The notes: a model not told the origin generated them from the sequence alone. A stretch of DNA of 34,231 bases from Thermoproteota archaeon (GCA_027492035.1 JAOZFT010000002.1:1-34231); one strand, 5' to 3'; numbered from the stretch's first letter, positions 7,292 to 15,516 are shown. Program-made: numbers and translations.

Positions 7292-9199
7292 GTGATAGAA
7301 ATGGGAAGGGGGATAGATGAGAAAGAATTTAATGTAAAAAAGGAAGTGTTAACTCTTGTCTTGGGAGCATTAATTTATGTAGGAGCTTTAACGTTAAAGT
7401 TACCTTTACCTGAAGAATTTTCCCTATTTCTGTTAAGTTATTTTATTATTGGAGGAAATGTTGTGCAAAAGGCTGTTAAACATATTTTTCGTAAAAGAAT
7501 TTTTGATGAGAATTTTTTGATGACTGTGGCTACCGCTGGTGCTTTTGCGATAAGGGAGTTCCCAGAAGCTGTTGCAGTTATGCTTTTTTTCAAAGTCGGT
7601 GAACTGCTTCAAAATTCTGCTTTAAACAAGTCAAGGAGAGCTGTTAAGTCTTTGATCGAGATAAAGGCAGATTACGCAAATTTGAAAATGGACGGAAAAA
7701 CGAAGAAAGTTGACCCTAAGAATGTAAAAGTGGGGGATGTAATTATTGTTAAGCCTGGAGAAAAAGTTCCACTTGACGGTGTCGTGTTAAGTGGTTATTC
7801 AATGGTAGATACTTCAGCCTTAACAGGGGAGCCTGTGCCGAAGAAAGTAGAACCAGGAGACAAAATACTTTCAGGAATGATAAACAAGACAGGTCTTTTA
7901 ATTGTTCAAGTAACTAAGAAATTTAGTGAATCCACTGTGGCTAAAATAATGGAGTTAGTAGAGAACGCAGCTGCTAGAAAAGCCCCTACTGAACAATTTA
8001 TCACTAAATTTGCGAAATATTACACTCCAACAGTAGTTTTAGGGGCTTTTCTCCTAGTTTTTGTACCTGTAGTACTTAGCACTGTACCGATTTTTAAGCC
8101 TTTGTTCAATTATGAAGAAGATTTATCTAAGTGGATATATAGATCCCTCACTTTTTTAGTCATTTCTTGCCCCTGTGCCTTAGTTATTTCAATTCCTTTG
8201 GGTTTTTTTGGAGGAATAGGGGCTTCTTCTAAAAGAGGAGTACTGATTAAAGGTTCAAACTTCTTAGAAGGACTAAATCACCTTCACACAGTTGTTTGGG
8301 ATAAAACAGGCACCCTAACTAAAGGTGTGTTTAAAGTTGTGAAGGTAGTGCCTAAAAACAATTTTTTGAAGGAGGAAGTTTTAAAGTTAGCAGCGCAACT
8401 AGAAAGTCAATCAAACCATCCTATTGCTCAGTCCATACTTGAAGCCTTTAATGGGGAAATAGATGAAACCACAATAGAAAGTTACGAAGAAATTCCAGGG
8501 TATGGCGTAAAAGCAAAAGTGAACCATCAACTTGCATTAGTTGGAAACGATAAATTGCTTCACAAAGAAAAAATCCACCATGACACGTGTAAAGTTGAAG
8601 GAACAGTGGTTCATGTAGCCCTTAACAATACTTACATGGGGTACATTGTTATTTCAGATGAAATTAAGGAGGATGCTGAAGAAACAGTTAAAAAACTTAA
8701 AAAATTAGGAGTAAAAAGGCAAGTCATGGTTACTGGAGATGATTCTCAAGCAGCAAGGAAAGTTGCTCAAGAACTTGGTTTGGACACATATTTTGCTGAG
8801 CTTCTGCCGCACCAAAAAGTGGAGAAGCTTGAACAGTTAATGAAGGAAAAGCAAGGGAAGGGGTTAATAGCCTTTGTAGGAGATGGAGTAAATGATGCTC
8901 CTGCGCTGGTGCGTTCAGATGTAGGTGTAGCCATGGGGGCTTTAGGGTCAGATGCTGCAATAGAGGCTGCAGATATAGTTTTACTTACTGACGAACCTTC
9001 AAGAATAATTGAAACAATTAAAATTGCAAAGAAGACAAGAAAAACAGTTTGGCAAAACATAAGTTTTGCATTGATTATTAAAACAATATTTTTAGTTTTA
9101 GGTGCACTTGGGACAGCAACTATGTGGGAAGCTGTTTTCGCTGATGTAGGAGTTGCTTTATTAACAATAATTAATTCCACAAGAATAATTCTGAAATGA
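7292..9199 (+). CDS. P1B-type heavy-metal-translocating ATPase (ZntA-like)
   Basis: This 635-residue P-type ATPase has actuator loop TALTGEP (about 174-180), the transmembrane metal motif CPC (293-295), phosphorylation site DKTGT (337-341), SNHP (about 374-377) and the hinge GDGVNDAP. In the last membrane region an Asp occurs in FADVGVALL, a feature of the P1B-2 group that moves Zn, Cd, Pb and sometimes Ni or Co out of the cell. There is no N-terminal heavy-metal-associated domain; the protein begins almost directly with membrane helices. The GTG at 7292 is preceded by gaggg; an ATG nine bases on is an alternative. Divergence from nikR and the inverted repeat upstream suggest metal-responsive expression. 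Confidence 0.92.
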   Translation: MIEMGRGIDEKEFNVKKEVLTLVLGALIYVGALTLKLPLPEEFSLFLLSYFIIGGNVVQKAVKHIFRKRIFDENFLMTVATAGAFAIREFPEAVAVMLFFKVGELLQNSALNKSRRAVKSLIEIKADYANLKMDGKTKKVDPKNVKVGDVIIVKPGEKVPLDGVVLSGYSMVDTSALTGEPVPKKVEPGDKILSGMINKTGLLIVQVTKKFSESTVAKIMELVENAAARKAPTEQFITKFAKYYTPTVVLGAFLLVFVPVVLSTVPIFKPLFNYEEDLSKWIYRSLTFLVISCPCALVISIPLGFFGGIGASSKRGVLIKGSNFLEGLNHLHTVVWDKTGTLTKGVFKVVKVVPKNNFLKEEVLKLAAQLESQSNHPIAQSILEAFNGEIDETTIESYEEIPGYGVKAKVNHQLALVGNDKLLHKEKIHHDTCKVEGTVVHVALNNTYMGYIVISDEIKEDAEETVKKLKKLGVKRQVMVTGDDSQAARKVAQELGLDTYFAELLPHQKVEKLEQLMKEKQGKGLIAFVGDGVNDAPALVRSDVGVAMGALGSDAAIEAADIVLLTDEPSRIIETIKIAKKTRKTVWQNISFALIIKTIFLVLGALGTATMWEAVFADVGVALLTIINSTRIILK

Positions 9200-9225
9200 T
9201 TTTGAAATACCAAAACACTTCCATT

Positions 9226-9237
9226 AATTATATATTT
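9226..9237 (+). promoter_or_regulatory. TATA box for the cysteine desulfurase-scaffold operon
   Basis: The sequence attaattatatattt lies about 105 bases before the ATG at 9342. It predicts a leader of about 80 bases containing a strong GGAGGAG site ten bases before the start. Confidence 0.45.
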
Positions 9238-9341
9238 CCAAACTTCCCTTTTATAGAAGTGGCTTTTAAGGGATATAGAGATTTTTCACCCTCTTTAATG
9301 TTTCTTAAGGAAACTGAGAGAAAAGGAGGAGATGCCTAAAA

Positions 9342-10565
9342 ATGAAAAAGGTTGATGGTGCTGAAAGTTTACTTCAAGCCCATGGTAAGCCTGAAAAAGA
9401 AGTTTATTTCGATAATGGAAATTCAGGATGGGTTCCGCCGGAAGTAGTTGAAGCTATGCTTCCTTACTTTAACAAATATGGTTATGGACACCCCTCAATA
9501 ACAAATAGGCCAGGTTGGGAGGCTTATGAAGCAATTTATGAAGCTTCAGAACAAATTAAGAAAAGCATAGGTGCTGAATTCCCAGAAGAAATCAATTTCA
9601 CTCATAACTTCACTGAAGCAAACAATTTAGCAATAACCGGTACAGCTTTGGCAAACAAAACCAAGGGTAAAGAGATAATTATTTCGGAGATTGAGCATTA
9701 CAGTGTCATGTTTCCCTGTGAAGAGTTGCAGAGAAAAGGTTTTAAACTTATAAAGATCCCTGTTGACAAAGAGGGGTTTGTTGACCTTGACAAGTTAAGT
9801 TCTGCAGTGAACAAAAATACTTTACTTGTCAGCATAATGGCTGTTAATCATGAAATCGGAACGATTGAACCATTAAAAGAAATAGTGGAAATAGTGAAAG
9901 ACAAAAACCCTGAAACAATTTTTCACACTGACGCCTCAGATGCTTACACAAAGACTCCTTTAAACGTTAAAAGAACAGGGGTAGACTTGTTAACCCTCAG
10001 CAGCCACAAAATTCATGGACCTCGTGGAGCCGGGGCACTTTATGTAAAGAAGGGAGTAGAAGTTGAAAAAATAATTTATGGTTCACTTTCTTCACAGCCT
10101 TTATGGCCTGGAGTTGAAAATGTACCTGCAATAATGGGTTTTTCTAAAGCTTCATCTTTAGCTTTTAAAAAATTTAAAGAGTACAATAAGTATTTAGAGA
10201 ATTTACGTGATAAATTGATAAAGGGGATACTGGAGGAAGTGCCTGACACTTTACTTAACGGCCCTTTAGGAAACAAAAGAGTTTCAGATAATGCCAATAT
10301 AAGTTTTTTACGGGTTGAAGGGGAAGCTGTGACTGTAGAATTAAGTTTACATGGTATTTACGTTTCAAGTGGAAGTGCTTGTACAAGCAGAGTGCTTGAA
10401 CCAAGTCATGTTCTGTTAGCCATTGGTAGAAAATATGAAGAAGCACATGGAAGCGTTTTGTTTAAATTAATGCGTTTCCATAAAAGAGAAGATATAGAAT
10501 ACACACTTAAAGTCATTCCTAAATCAATTAAGAGATTAAGAAAAATAAGTGCAATTAAAAGTTAA
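9342..10565 (+). CDS. Cysteine desulfurase, class V aminotransferase fold (IscS/NifS-like)
   Basis: This PLP enzyme would take sulfur from cysteine as a persulfide for Fe-S clusters or thiolation. It has 407 residues. The PLP lysine is Lys223 in SSHKIHGPRGAG, PLP-contacting residues include His120 and Asp197, and the catalytic Cys347 is in SSGSACTSR. Two regions differ from textbook IscS. The usual DAVQ is DASD, so the Gln that holds the PLP oxygen is gone. The GGGQE loop is YGSLSSQPLWPGVEN. It may therefore be a divergent archaeal branch with its own specificity. The scaffold gene follows 17 bases later, so the two should be co-transcribed. GGAGGAG precedes the start. Confidence 0.88.
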   Translation: MKKVDGAESLLQAHGKPEKEVYFDNGNSGWVPPEVVEAMLPYFNKYGYGHPSITNRPGWEAYEAIYEASEQIKKSIGAEFPEEINFTHNFTEANNLAITGTALANKTKGKEIIISEIEHYSVMFPCEELQRKGFKLIKIPVDKEGFVDLDKLSSAVNKNTLLVSIMAVNHEIGTIEPLKEIVEIVKDKNPETIFHTDASDAYTKTPLNVKRTGVDLLTLSSHKIHGPRGAGALYVKKGVEVEKIIYGSLSSQPLWPGVENVPAIMGFSKASSLAFKKFKEYNKYLENLRDKLIKGILEEVPDTLLNGPLGNKRVSDNANISFLRVEGEAVTVELSLHGIYVSSGSACTSRVLEPSHVLLAIGRKYEEAHGSVLFKLMRFHKREDIEYTLKVIPKSIKRLRKISAIKS

Positions 10566-10582
10566 GGAGGACTGAAAATAAG

Positions 10583-11086
10583 TTGTCAACACGCATACCT
10601 CTACCTTATAGTGGAAAAGTGATTAAATTGTTCAGAAACCCGAAAAATTTAGGCAGAATGGAGAACGCAACAGTTTATGCAACAGCAGGAAGCCCGGCTT
10701 GTGGAGACATGATAACACTCTACCTCAGAATAGAGGATGGTAAAATATTAAACGCCACTTTTGAAAGTTACGGTTGCGCCGCTAATATTGCTGCAGCAAG
10801 TGTTTTAACAGAGATGATTAAAGGGAAGAAAGTGGAGGAAGCTTGGAAAATAACTTGGAGGAAAATATCAGACGAACTTGGCGGTTTACCCTCTATAAAG
10901 TACCATTGTGGAATATTAGCTGTTGGCTCATTAAGAAGAGCAATAAGAAAGTATTATGGCGACAAAAGACCTTCTTGGTTGCCTAAAGAAACAACTTCAG
11001 AGGAAAAATTGGCTTTAAAAGAAGAAGAACTTATTAAAAGATTTCTAAAAAGAAGTAAGAAAGAACTGAATGAAAAACATTTTTAA
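10583..11086 (+). CDS. IscU/NifU-type Fe-S cluster scaffold
   Basis: This 167-residue protein carries the three cluster cysteines of IscU (Cys40 in SPACGDM, Cys65 in GCAANIAAAS, Cys109 in KYHCG) and Asp42 after the first. It should receive sulfur from the desulfurase encoded just upstream and assemble [2Fe-2S] or [4Fe-4S] clusters. The C-terminus (about 125-167) is a charged, lysine/glutamate-rich tail longer than usual. It starts with TTG at 10583; GGAGG is 12 bases before. No better in-frame start precedes the conserved LFRNPKNLG motif. Confidence 0.9.
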   Translation: MSTRIPLPYSGKVIKLFRNPKNLGRMENATVYATAGSPACGDMITLYLRIEDGKILNATFESYGCAANIAAASVLTEMIKGKKVEEAWKITWRKISDELGGLPSIKYHCGILAVGSLRRAIRKYYGDKRPSWLPKETTSEEKLALKEEELIKRFLKRSKKELNEKHF

Positions 11087-11149
11087 CGTATTTTTCATCT
11101 ATACTTAAATTTTTAGGCTTAAGAAGAGTACAGTGAAGAGGGAGGTACT

Positions 11150-11212
11150 ATGTTTTTCAAAGAAAGGGGAGTGAAATGGTTAAGGAAAACATTGTCCAGA
11201 AGTACGTTATGA
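11150..11212 (+). CDS. Possible 20-residue upstream reading frame
   Basis: ATG at 11150 follows GGAGGT by three bases and opens a 20-residue frame (MFFKERGVKWLRKTL...). It overlaps the start of the next gene in another frame and ends inside it. With a Shine-Dalgarno site this strong it could be translated and couple or damp translation of the 92-residue gene. It may equally be chance. Confidence 0.25.
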   Translation: MFFKERGVKWLRKTLSRSTL

Positions 11213-11454
11213 GAACAACTAAGACTTGCGCCAACAAGGGAGATTACATGGTAACTTTAAGGATTGATAAAAGAGACGAAGCACTTTCCAAAGTTTCAAA
11301 CAAACTTAGAGAAACTGTTAGGATGGGGCTAATAAGGAAAGGGAAGATTGGAGACGTGGAGTTAACCTTGTTTAAAACAGGCAAAATAATTATACATAAC
11401 CTAAAAAGTAGGGATATTAATTCTTTCTTGAAAGAAATACTTACAGGGAAATAG
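11176..11454 (+). CDS. Small archaeal protein of unknown function
   Basis: This 92-residue basic protein starts at ATG 11176 with GGGGAG just before. No firm family is recognised. Its C-terminal half, containing VELTLFKTGKIIIHNLKS (about 61-78), is reminiscent of one repeat of a TATA-binding-protein fold (strand, F-x-S/T-GK, hydrophobic strand, KS). This is a weak resemblance from reading only. A single Cys (Cys18) lies in TKTCANKG. It stands alone between the IscU-like gene and dph6 with its own upstream region. Confidence 0.6.
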   Translation: MVKENIVQKYVMRTTKTCANKGDYMVTLRIDKRDEALSKVSNKLRETVRMGLIRKGKIGDVELTLFKTGKIIIHNLKSRDINSFLKEILTGK

Positions 11455-11648
11455 AACATGGAAAAATCTTTGATCCAAAGAAAAAGATCTGAAAAATACC
11501 TCATCTAAAGTATCTACATTAAGATTGTTCCATACAGGATTAAAAAATGAAAAATTTTAAACACGTACTCATTTTCGATAATTCCATAATTAAGTGTTTA
11601 ATTTAACTCTTTATTAATAGCTTCAGAAAGGTATTCCTGTGAAATTTT

Positions 11649-12308
11649 ATGGAAAAAGTAGTTTTTAATTGGAGCGGAGGTAAGGACAGCGCTTTAGCCC
11701 TTCACGAAATGAAAGATTACTATGAAATAGTTGCACTGTTAACGACTTTGACTGCTGACTATGACAGGGTAAGTATGCACGGTACTCAGCGAGTTCTCTT
11801 AGAAAAGCAAGCTGAATCTCTAAATTTTCCATTAGAAAAGGTTTACATTACAAAGAACGCTTCAAATGAGGAGTATGGAAAGAAAATGGAGAACGTGTTA
11901 ATGAAATATTTGAGTCAAGGAGTTCTTTCAGTTGCTTTTGGTGACATCTTCCTTGAAGACGTAAGAAAATACCGTGAGAGTAATTTATTAAAGATAGGGA
12001 TGAAGGGAGTATTTCCTTTGTGGAAGAGGGATACCACAGAATTGGCCAACAAGTTTATAGATTCCGGATTTAAAGCAATTGTAACATGTGTTGACTCAAA
12101 AGTTCTAAGTAAAAAGTTTGTGGGTAGAATCTACAATAAAAAGTTTTTGTCTGAATTACCTTCCAAAGTGGATCCATGTGGTGAAAGAGGAGAATTTCAC
12201 ACATTCGTGTATGATGGGCCAATATTCAGGGAAAAAATACGGTTTAAAATAGGCGAGATTGTTTTAAGGGATAACCGTTTCTATTTTTGTGACTTAATAC
12301 CAGTTTAA
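11649..12308 (+). CDS. Diphthine--ammonia ligase family protein (Dph6, adenine nucleotide alpha hydrolase fold)
   Basis: Dph6 amidates diphthine to diphthamide on elongation factor 2 using ATP and ammonium. The 219-residue protein has the PP-loop NWSGGKDSALAL (7-18) for ATP and the family signature CGERGEFHTFVYDGP near the C-terminus (about 177-191). The length fits the archaeal single-domain form. The Shine-Dalgarno site is weak. It stands alone on the plus strand, followed by a 250-base gap. Confidence 0.88.
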   Translation: MEKVVFNWSGGKDSALALHEMKDYYEIVALLTTLTADYDRVSMHGTQRVLLEKQAESLNFPLEKVYITKNASNEEYGKKMENVLMKYLSQGVLSVAFGDIFLEDVRKYRESNLLKIGMKGVFPLWKRDTTELANKFIDSGFKAIVTCVDSKVLSKKFVGRIYNKKFLSELPSKVDPCGERGEFHTFVYDGPIFREKIRFKIGEIVLRDNRFYFCDLIPV

Positions 12309-12377
12309 AAACAATTTTAATTAAAACATTAATTATTTAAACTTTGAAAAACTCCGAAATGGTTTGAATTTTCAGAA

Positions 12378-12409
12378 AAACTACATGCTTTTTTAACGGC
12401 ATGTAGTTT
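12378..12409. repeat. Perfect 11-bp inverted repeat (hairpin)
   Basis: AAACTACATGC and GCATGTAGTTT are exact reverse complements around a 10-base loop. It lies 70 bases after the dph6 stop. It is longer than expected by chance and could be a terminator or the terminal hairpin of a lost IS200/IS605-type element. Ten bases of one arm recur at 6322. Confidence 0.7.
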
Positions 12410-12550
12410 GGCTAGTTTTTCTGTAAAGATATGCAATATGAAAACATTAACTTTTACCTTTAATTTCCCCATAGAAAATTTTTAATTATTAAAAGGGTTT
12501 CTTTAGATTCTTAAAAATAATATTCTACGTAAACGGAAGAGAATTTATTA

Positions 12551-12802
12551 TTGATCTACCCTTTAAAAATGCTCGAAATGCAGTTCAGCATAGATAAGAG
12601 GAAAGAATCACCTAAGTATGTAAAAACTAGTTTTGCAGCTGCAATTGCCCTGAAATTTTACCCAGGGAGATTTTATAGAGATGCAAAGCCGTACTGTGTA
12701 AACCTTTTACAAACCTATTCTAGGGATGCAAAGCCTCATGTGTTTATTGCGGTCTTTCATCTGATAGAAAAGCAACTAGTTTTACATCCTAGTTTTACAT
12801 AA
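12551..12802 (+). pseudogene. N-terminal fragment resembling an archaeal radical SAM protein
   Basis: The frame encodes 83 residues. The part PKYVKTSFAAAIAL, followed by FYPGRFYRDAKPYCVNLLQTY, resembles the N-terminus of an archaeal radical SAM family in which this segment directly precedes the CxxxCxxC cluster motif. Here the cysteine motif never comes. Instead RDAKP is repeated and the frame ends, matching a partial DNA duplication (gatgcaaagcc occurs twice, about 50 bases apart). No ribosome site is seen. It is best read as a decayed fragment; the family match is from memory and needs a search. Confidence 0.4.
12776..12800 (+). repeat. Two tandem copies of a 13-base unit
   Basis: The unit ctagttttacatc is repeated directly (the second copy lacks its last base), at the end of the fragment and just before the vapBC promoter. 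Confidence 0.6.
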
Positions 12803-12827
12803 ACTTAACAATTAACATATGAAAAAA

Positions 12828-12836
12828 TTTATAAAA
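12828..12836 (+). promoter_or_regulatory. TATA box of the vapBC pair
   Basis: aaatttataaaag lies about 30 bases before the ATG at 12865, so transcription should begin within a few bases of the start codon. The antitoxin mRNA is probably near-leaderless. Confidence 0.55.
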
Positions 12837-12864
12837 GTATTTTTGTCCATATTTACTTAAGGTG

Positions 12865-13125
12865 ATGGTGCTGAGAGTTCAAATAGAGAAGGGTATTGAA
12901 CGCAGGTTTAGGGAGATGGCTATGAGGAAATTTGGTTTTGGTAAAGGGTCCCTGAGCAAAGCTGCACAAGAAGCTTTTTTAAGGTGGATTTCCAGCGTTG
13001 AAGATGAACTTCTAAAGTTTGAAGGTGACCCTGTTGAGGAGATAGATGGATTACTGGCAGGAATTCCAATTGACTCAGTGGAGCTGCAGCACATGGTTAA
13101 AAAACTTTGGCTTAAGAGAGGGTAG
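12865..13125 (+). CDS. VapB-like antitoxin
   Basis: This 86-residue protein has a basic N-terminal segment, LRVQIEKGIERRFREMAMRK, followed by a helical region with GSLSKAAQEAFLRW. The pattern is that of short DNA-binding antitoxins encoded with archaeal PIN toxins. It ends two bases before the PIN gene. The GTG at 12862 and GTG at 12868 are alternative starts. It should bind and silence the adjacent toxin and repress their shared promoter. Confidence 0.7.
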   Translation: MVLRVQIEKGIERRFREMAMRKFGFGKGSLSKAAQEAFLRWISSVEDELLKFEGDPVEEIDGLLAGIPIDSVELQHMVKKLWLKRG

Positions 13126-13127
13126 AA

Positions 13128-13547
13128 ATGTACCTAGTTGACACTAATATATTTCTCGAGGTCTTGCTTTCAAGGGGGAGGAAGGAGCCATGTAAAAGAT
13201 TTTTAGGGATGCTTAGAGACGGTAAACGGAGCGGCGTGATAACTGATTTCACCGTTCATTCAATTATTGTGATAATGGAAGGGTTTGGAAAATTAACTGA
13301 ACTAAAGAAGTTTCTTTGCAGTCTTGCTGCATATAAAGGCCTGCATATATTCTTAACAGGTTTATCGGTTGAGGTTAAAGCTGTTAAATTGGCCTTAAAG
13401 GGAAAGCTAGACATGGACGACGCCATCCAGTATTCCTCAGCTCTTTCCATTGGAGCAGAATGTATTGTTTCATATGATACACACTTTAACGACCTTAAAA
13501 TTCCACGTAAAACACCAGAGGACCTTGTTGTTGAAACTGGTTCTTAA
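13128..13547 (+). CDS. VapC-type PIN-domain ribonuclease toxin
   Basis: This 139-residue PIN nuclease begins YLVDTNIFLE with the first catalytic Asp5. Later acidic residues are in KLDMDDAIQY (about 93-102) and SYDTHFNDL. The segment VITDFTVHSIIVI has His where many PIN domains carry the second acidic residue, a form I associate with one archaeal subfamily rather than inactivation. PIN toxins cut RNA, often tRNA or rRNA. It follows the antitoxin after two bases. This pair is the only intact gene unit in the decayed stretch 12309-14630. Confidence 0.85.
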   Translation: MYLVDTNIFLEVLLSRGRKEPCKRFLGMLRDGKRSGVITDFTVHSIIVIMEGFGKLTELKKFLCSLAAYKGLHIFLTGLSVEVKAVKLALKGKLDMDDAIQYSSALSIGAECIVSYDTHFNDLKIPRKTPEDLVVETGS

Positions 13548-13896
13548 TTAACAAAAATTTAAATTTATAACCTAGTTTAGTAGGGATAAACCGCTGTAAA
13601 ACTTAAATATCCATGATCCCGGGAAAATTAAGCTCCAAGTTTCACTTTACAAGAAGCTTCAACTGTCTGCAATCTGTTGCTTGAAAATTGCGGTTGACGA
13701 AGCAGTGAATAAAGGGGAGGGTAATAAAGAGTGATAAACAAAAAGATTATTTAACTATTATGTTCACCTCAATAACCCTTATAGCCAACATTCTTTTATC
13801 ATGCTAATTAAAAAATCATCTCAGAATAAAGAAATAACTGTAAATTCTTCCCTAATTGAAAAAAATAAAACATCAAACAAAATTATGTGGACAGGC

Positions 13897-14040
13897 TCAC
13901 CCAGATGGTAGATTCCATGCTGTAGGTGTACCTTCATAATTCTTTAATTTCCAATAAACTGAGTAATAAGCCACTAAGCCAGAAAAGGCTTCGACATCCA
14001 AAAGTATATAGTTCTTCAAAATGTAAGTAACTGTCCGTGA
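13897..14040 (-). pseudogene. Possible C-terminal transposase fragment
   Basis: This is a 47-residue frame with no start codon and normal-looking protein composition. It contains LLDVEAFSGLVAYYSVYW and, near the end, NYEGTPTAWNLPSG. The order (hydrophobic helix, Y-x-x-Y/W, then GTPxAWNLP at the end) recalls the last part of rve/DDE transposases, where YYNF... is followed by GxTPAEAAG. The match is by pattern only. Confidence 0.3.
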
Positions 14041-14546
14041 TCACAGTTTTTAGCGGAGCAAGTTGTTACCCTTTTCCGAACAGAAACACTTAATATTCCT
14101 CAATTTCAGGTAATTAGTGGACTGATCAAACAGGATTTGTTTAAACAGCATAAAATTAAAGAAATCCTGAATCCATGAACTTGAATTATTAACTAAAGGA
14201 CAAGTAATAAAAGGAAACATTACTTCGCCTTTGAATCTGCTTAGACCTTACCTAAATTTAACTATAAAGTACAAACTTCGCCTACCGCAAAAAGTTATAC
14301 TGACAATAAAGCTAAAAAAACCTATTGAAACCTTTTTCTTAAATGCCTGTTTGGAGAAACCTTAACTTCTTCATTTTTCATTTAAGTCCTAGCCACTTTT
14401 ACGCTGAAACTATCCTCTTTATGTTTCTTAATTCTCGACAAGTAGAAGAATCCATAAATAATGATATTTTAGAGATAAGTAGAAAGTTAATGTGTTTTAA
14501 ACCTTAAATTTTGTATCTGAAAAGGGAAAACATTAAACTCATAAAA

Positions 14547-14555
14547 CTTTTATAC
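14547..14555 (+). promoter_or_regulatory. TATA box of deoC
   Basis: acttttatac predicts transcription from about 14577. This argues against the first TTG at 14577 as the translation start and favours TTG 14631, which follows GGAGGAGGT. Confidence 0.5.
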
Positions 14556-14630
14556 GTTTTAATTCTTTAAAAGGGTTTGTGTTTGTTTTTGGAGCTAAGT
14601 GAAGAAAGTTTAAGGAGAGGAGGAGGTTCT

Positions 14631-15338
14631 TTGACACCTGAAAAGTTAGCTTCTTTTTTCGACCACACACTCTTGAAACCTTACACTACAGAGAAAGACA
14701 TTAAAAGAGTTTGTGCAGAAGCAGTTAAATACGGTTTTTATGGGGTCTGTGTACCTCCTTGTTACGTAAAATATGCCAAGAAATTACTTGAAAAAAGTAA
14801 AGTTAAGGTTGTTACGGTTGTGGGGTTTCCTTTAGGTTATTCCGCCCCAGAAACAAAAGTTTATGAGGCAAGAAAGGCTATTAAGGATGGATGTGACGAA
14901 ATAGATATGGTGATAAACATTAGCAAACTAAAAAGTAAAAGTTACAGCTACTTGGAAAACGAAATAAGGAAAGTTGTTGAAGCTGTTAAAGGAAAAATTG
15001 TGAAAGTGATAATTGAGACCTGTTACTTAACAAGGGAGGAGAAAGAAGTAATATGTAAGTTAGCTGTTAAAGCAGGGGCACAGTTTATTAAAACATCTAC
15101 AGGTTTCGGTCCAGAAGGAGCTAAAGAAGAAGATATAAAACTTATTTCTGAAATAGTTAAAGGCAAAGCGAAAATTAAGGCAGCAGGTTCAATTAGGACA
15201 CTTAATAAAGCATTGAAGATGATTAAGGCTGGTGCAGCGAGAATAGGGTCTTCCTCAAGTGTAAAAATAATGGAGGAAGCAATAAAAAATTTTCAGAAAA
15301 AAAGCCAAACCCACGTTTTTCAAGAAAAGAGAGAATAA
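14631..15338 (+). CDS. deoC: Deoxyribose-phosphate aldolase
   Basis: DeoC splits 2-deoxyribose 5-phosphate into glyceraldehyde 3-phosphate and acetaldehyde. The Schiff-base lysine is Lys154 in FIKTSTGFG. The acid-base region is DEIDMVINI (about 89-97), and the second lysine region is KIKAAGSIRT. The open frame begins at TTG 14577, but TTG 14631 has a very strong site, GGAGGAGGT, three bases before it and gives MTPEKLASFFDHTLLKP, the normal DeoC beginning (235 residues). It is followed on the same strand by a PRC-barrel gene and a class II aldolase gene, the latter another enzyme whose relatives can release acetaldehyde. Confidence 0.93.
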   Translation: MTPEKLASFFDHTLLKPYTTEKDIKRVCAEAVKYGFYGVCVPPCYVKYAKKLLEKSKVKVVTVVGFPLGYSAPETKVYEARKAIKDGCDEIDMVINISKLKSKSYSYLENEIRKVVEAVKGKIVKVIIETCYLTREEKEVICKLAVKAGAQFIKTSTGFGPEGAKEEDIKLISEIVKGKAKIKAAGSIRTLNKALKMIKAGAARIGSSSSVKIMEEAIKNFQKKSQTHVFQEKRE

Positions 15339-15516
15339 GAAAAAATAAATGTTTCATTCATGTTTCTGAAACTCTTAATTAAATTAACTGGTACTAAAAC
15401 CCAAAAAAAACATTAAGTTCCCAATGCTTTAAAAAATTTTGAGGCAGAAAGTTTTTTGAAAGAGAAAAAATTTATTTTAAAAATGGAAGCATTAAGGAAA
15501 GGGTGTAGAAAACGAA

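Larger units (their letters stand above)
13548..14630. other. About 1.08 kb without an intact gene
   Basis: No RNA gene or complete reading frame is convincing. Two stretches look like dead coding sequence. One is a plus-strand frame ending at about 13733 with KKLQLSAICCLKIAVDEA and no start codon. The other is a minus-strand frame at 13897-14040, listed separately. The rest is AT-rich with frequent stops. The deoC promoter and leader occupy 14547-14630. Confidence 0.5.

Noticed and set aside
8767..9213. Minus-strand open frame of 148 codons
   Set aside because: Antisense to the P1B ATPase hinge region, which is fully conserved on the plus strand.
13620..13733. Start-less plus-strand frame with KKLQLSAICCLKIAVDEA
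   Set aside because: Protein-like but without start codon, ribosome site or recognised family; kept only as a note in the gap entry.
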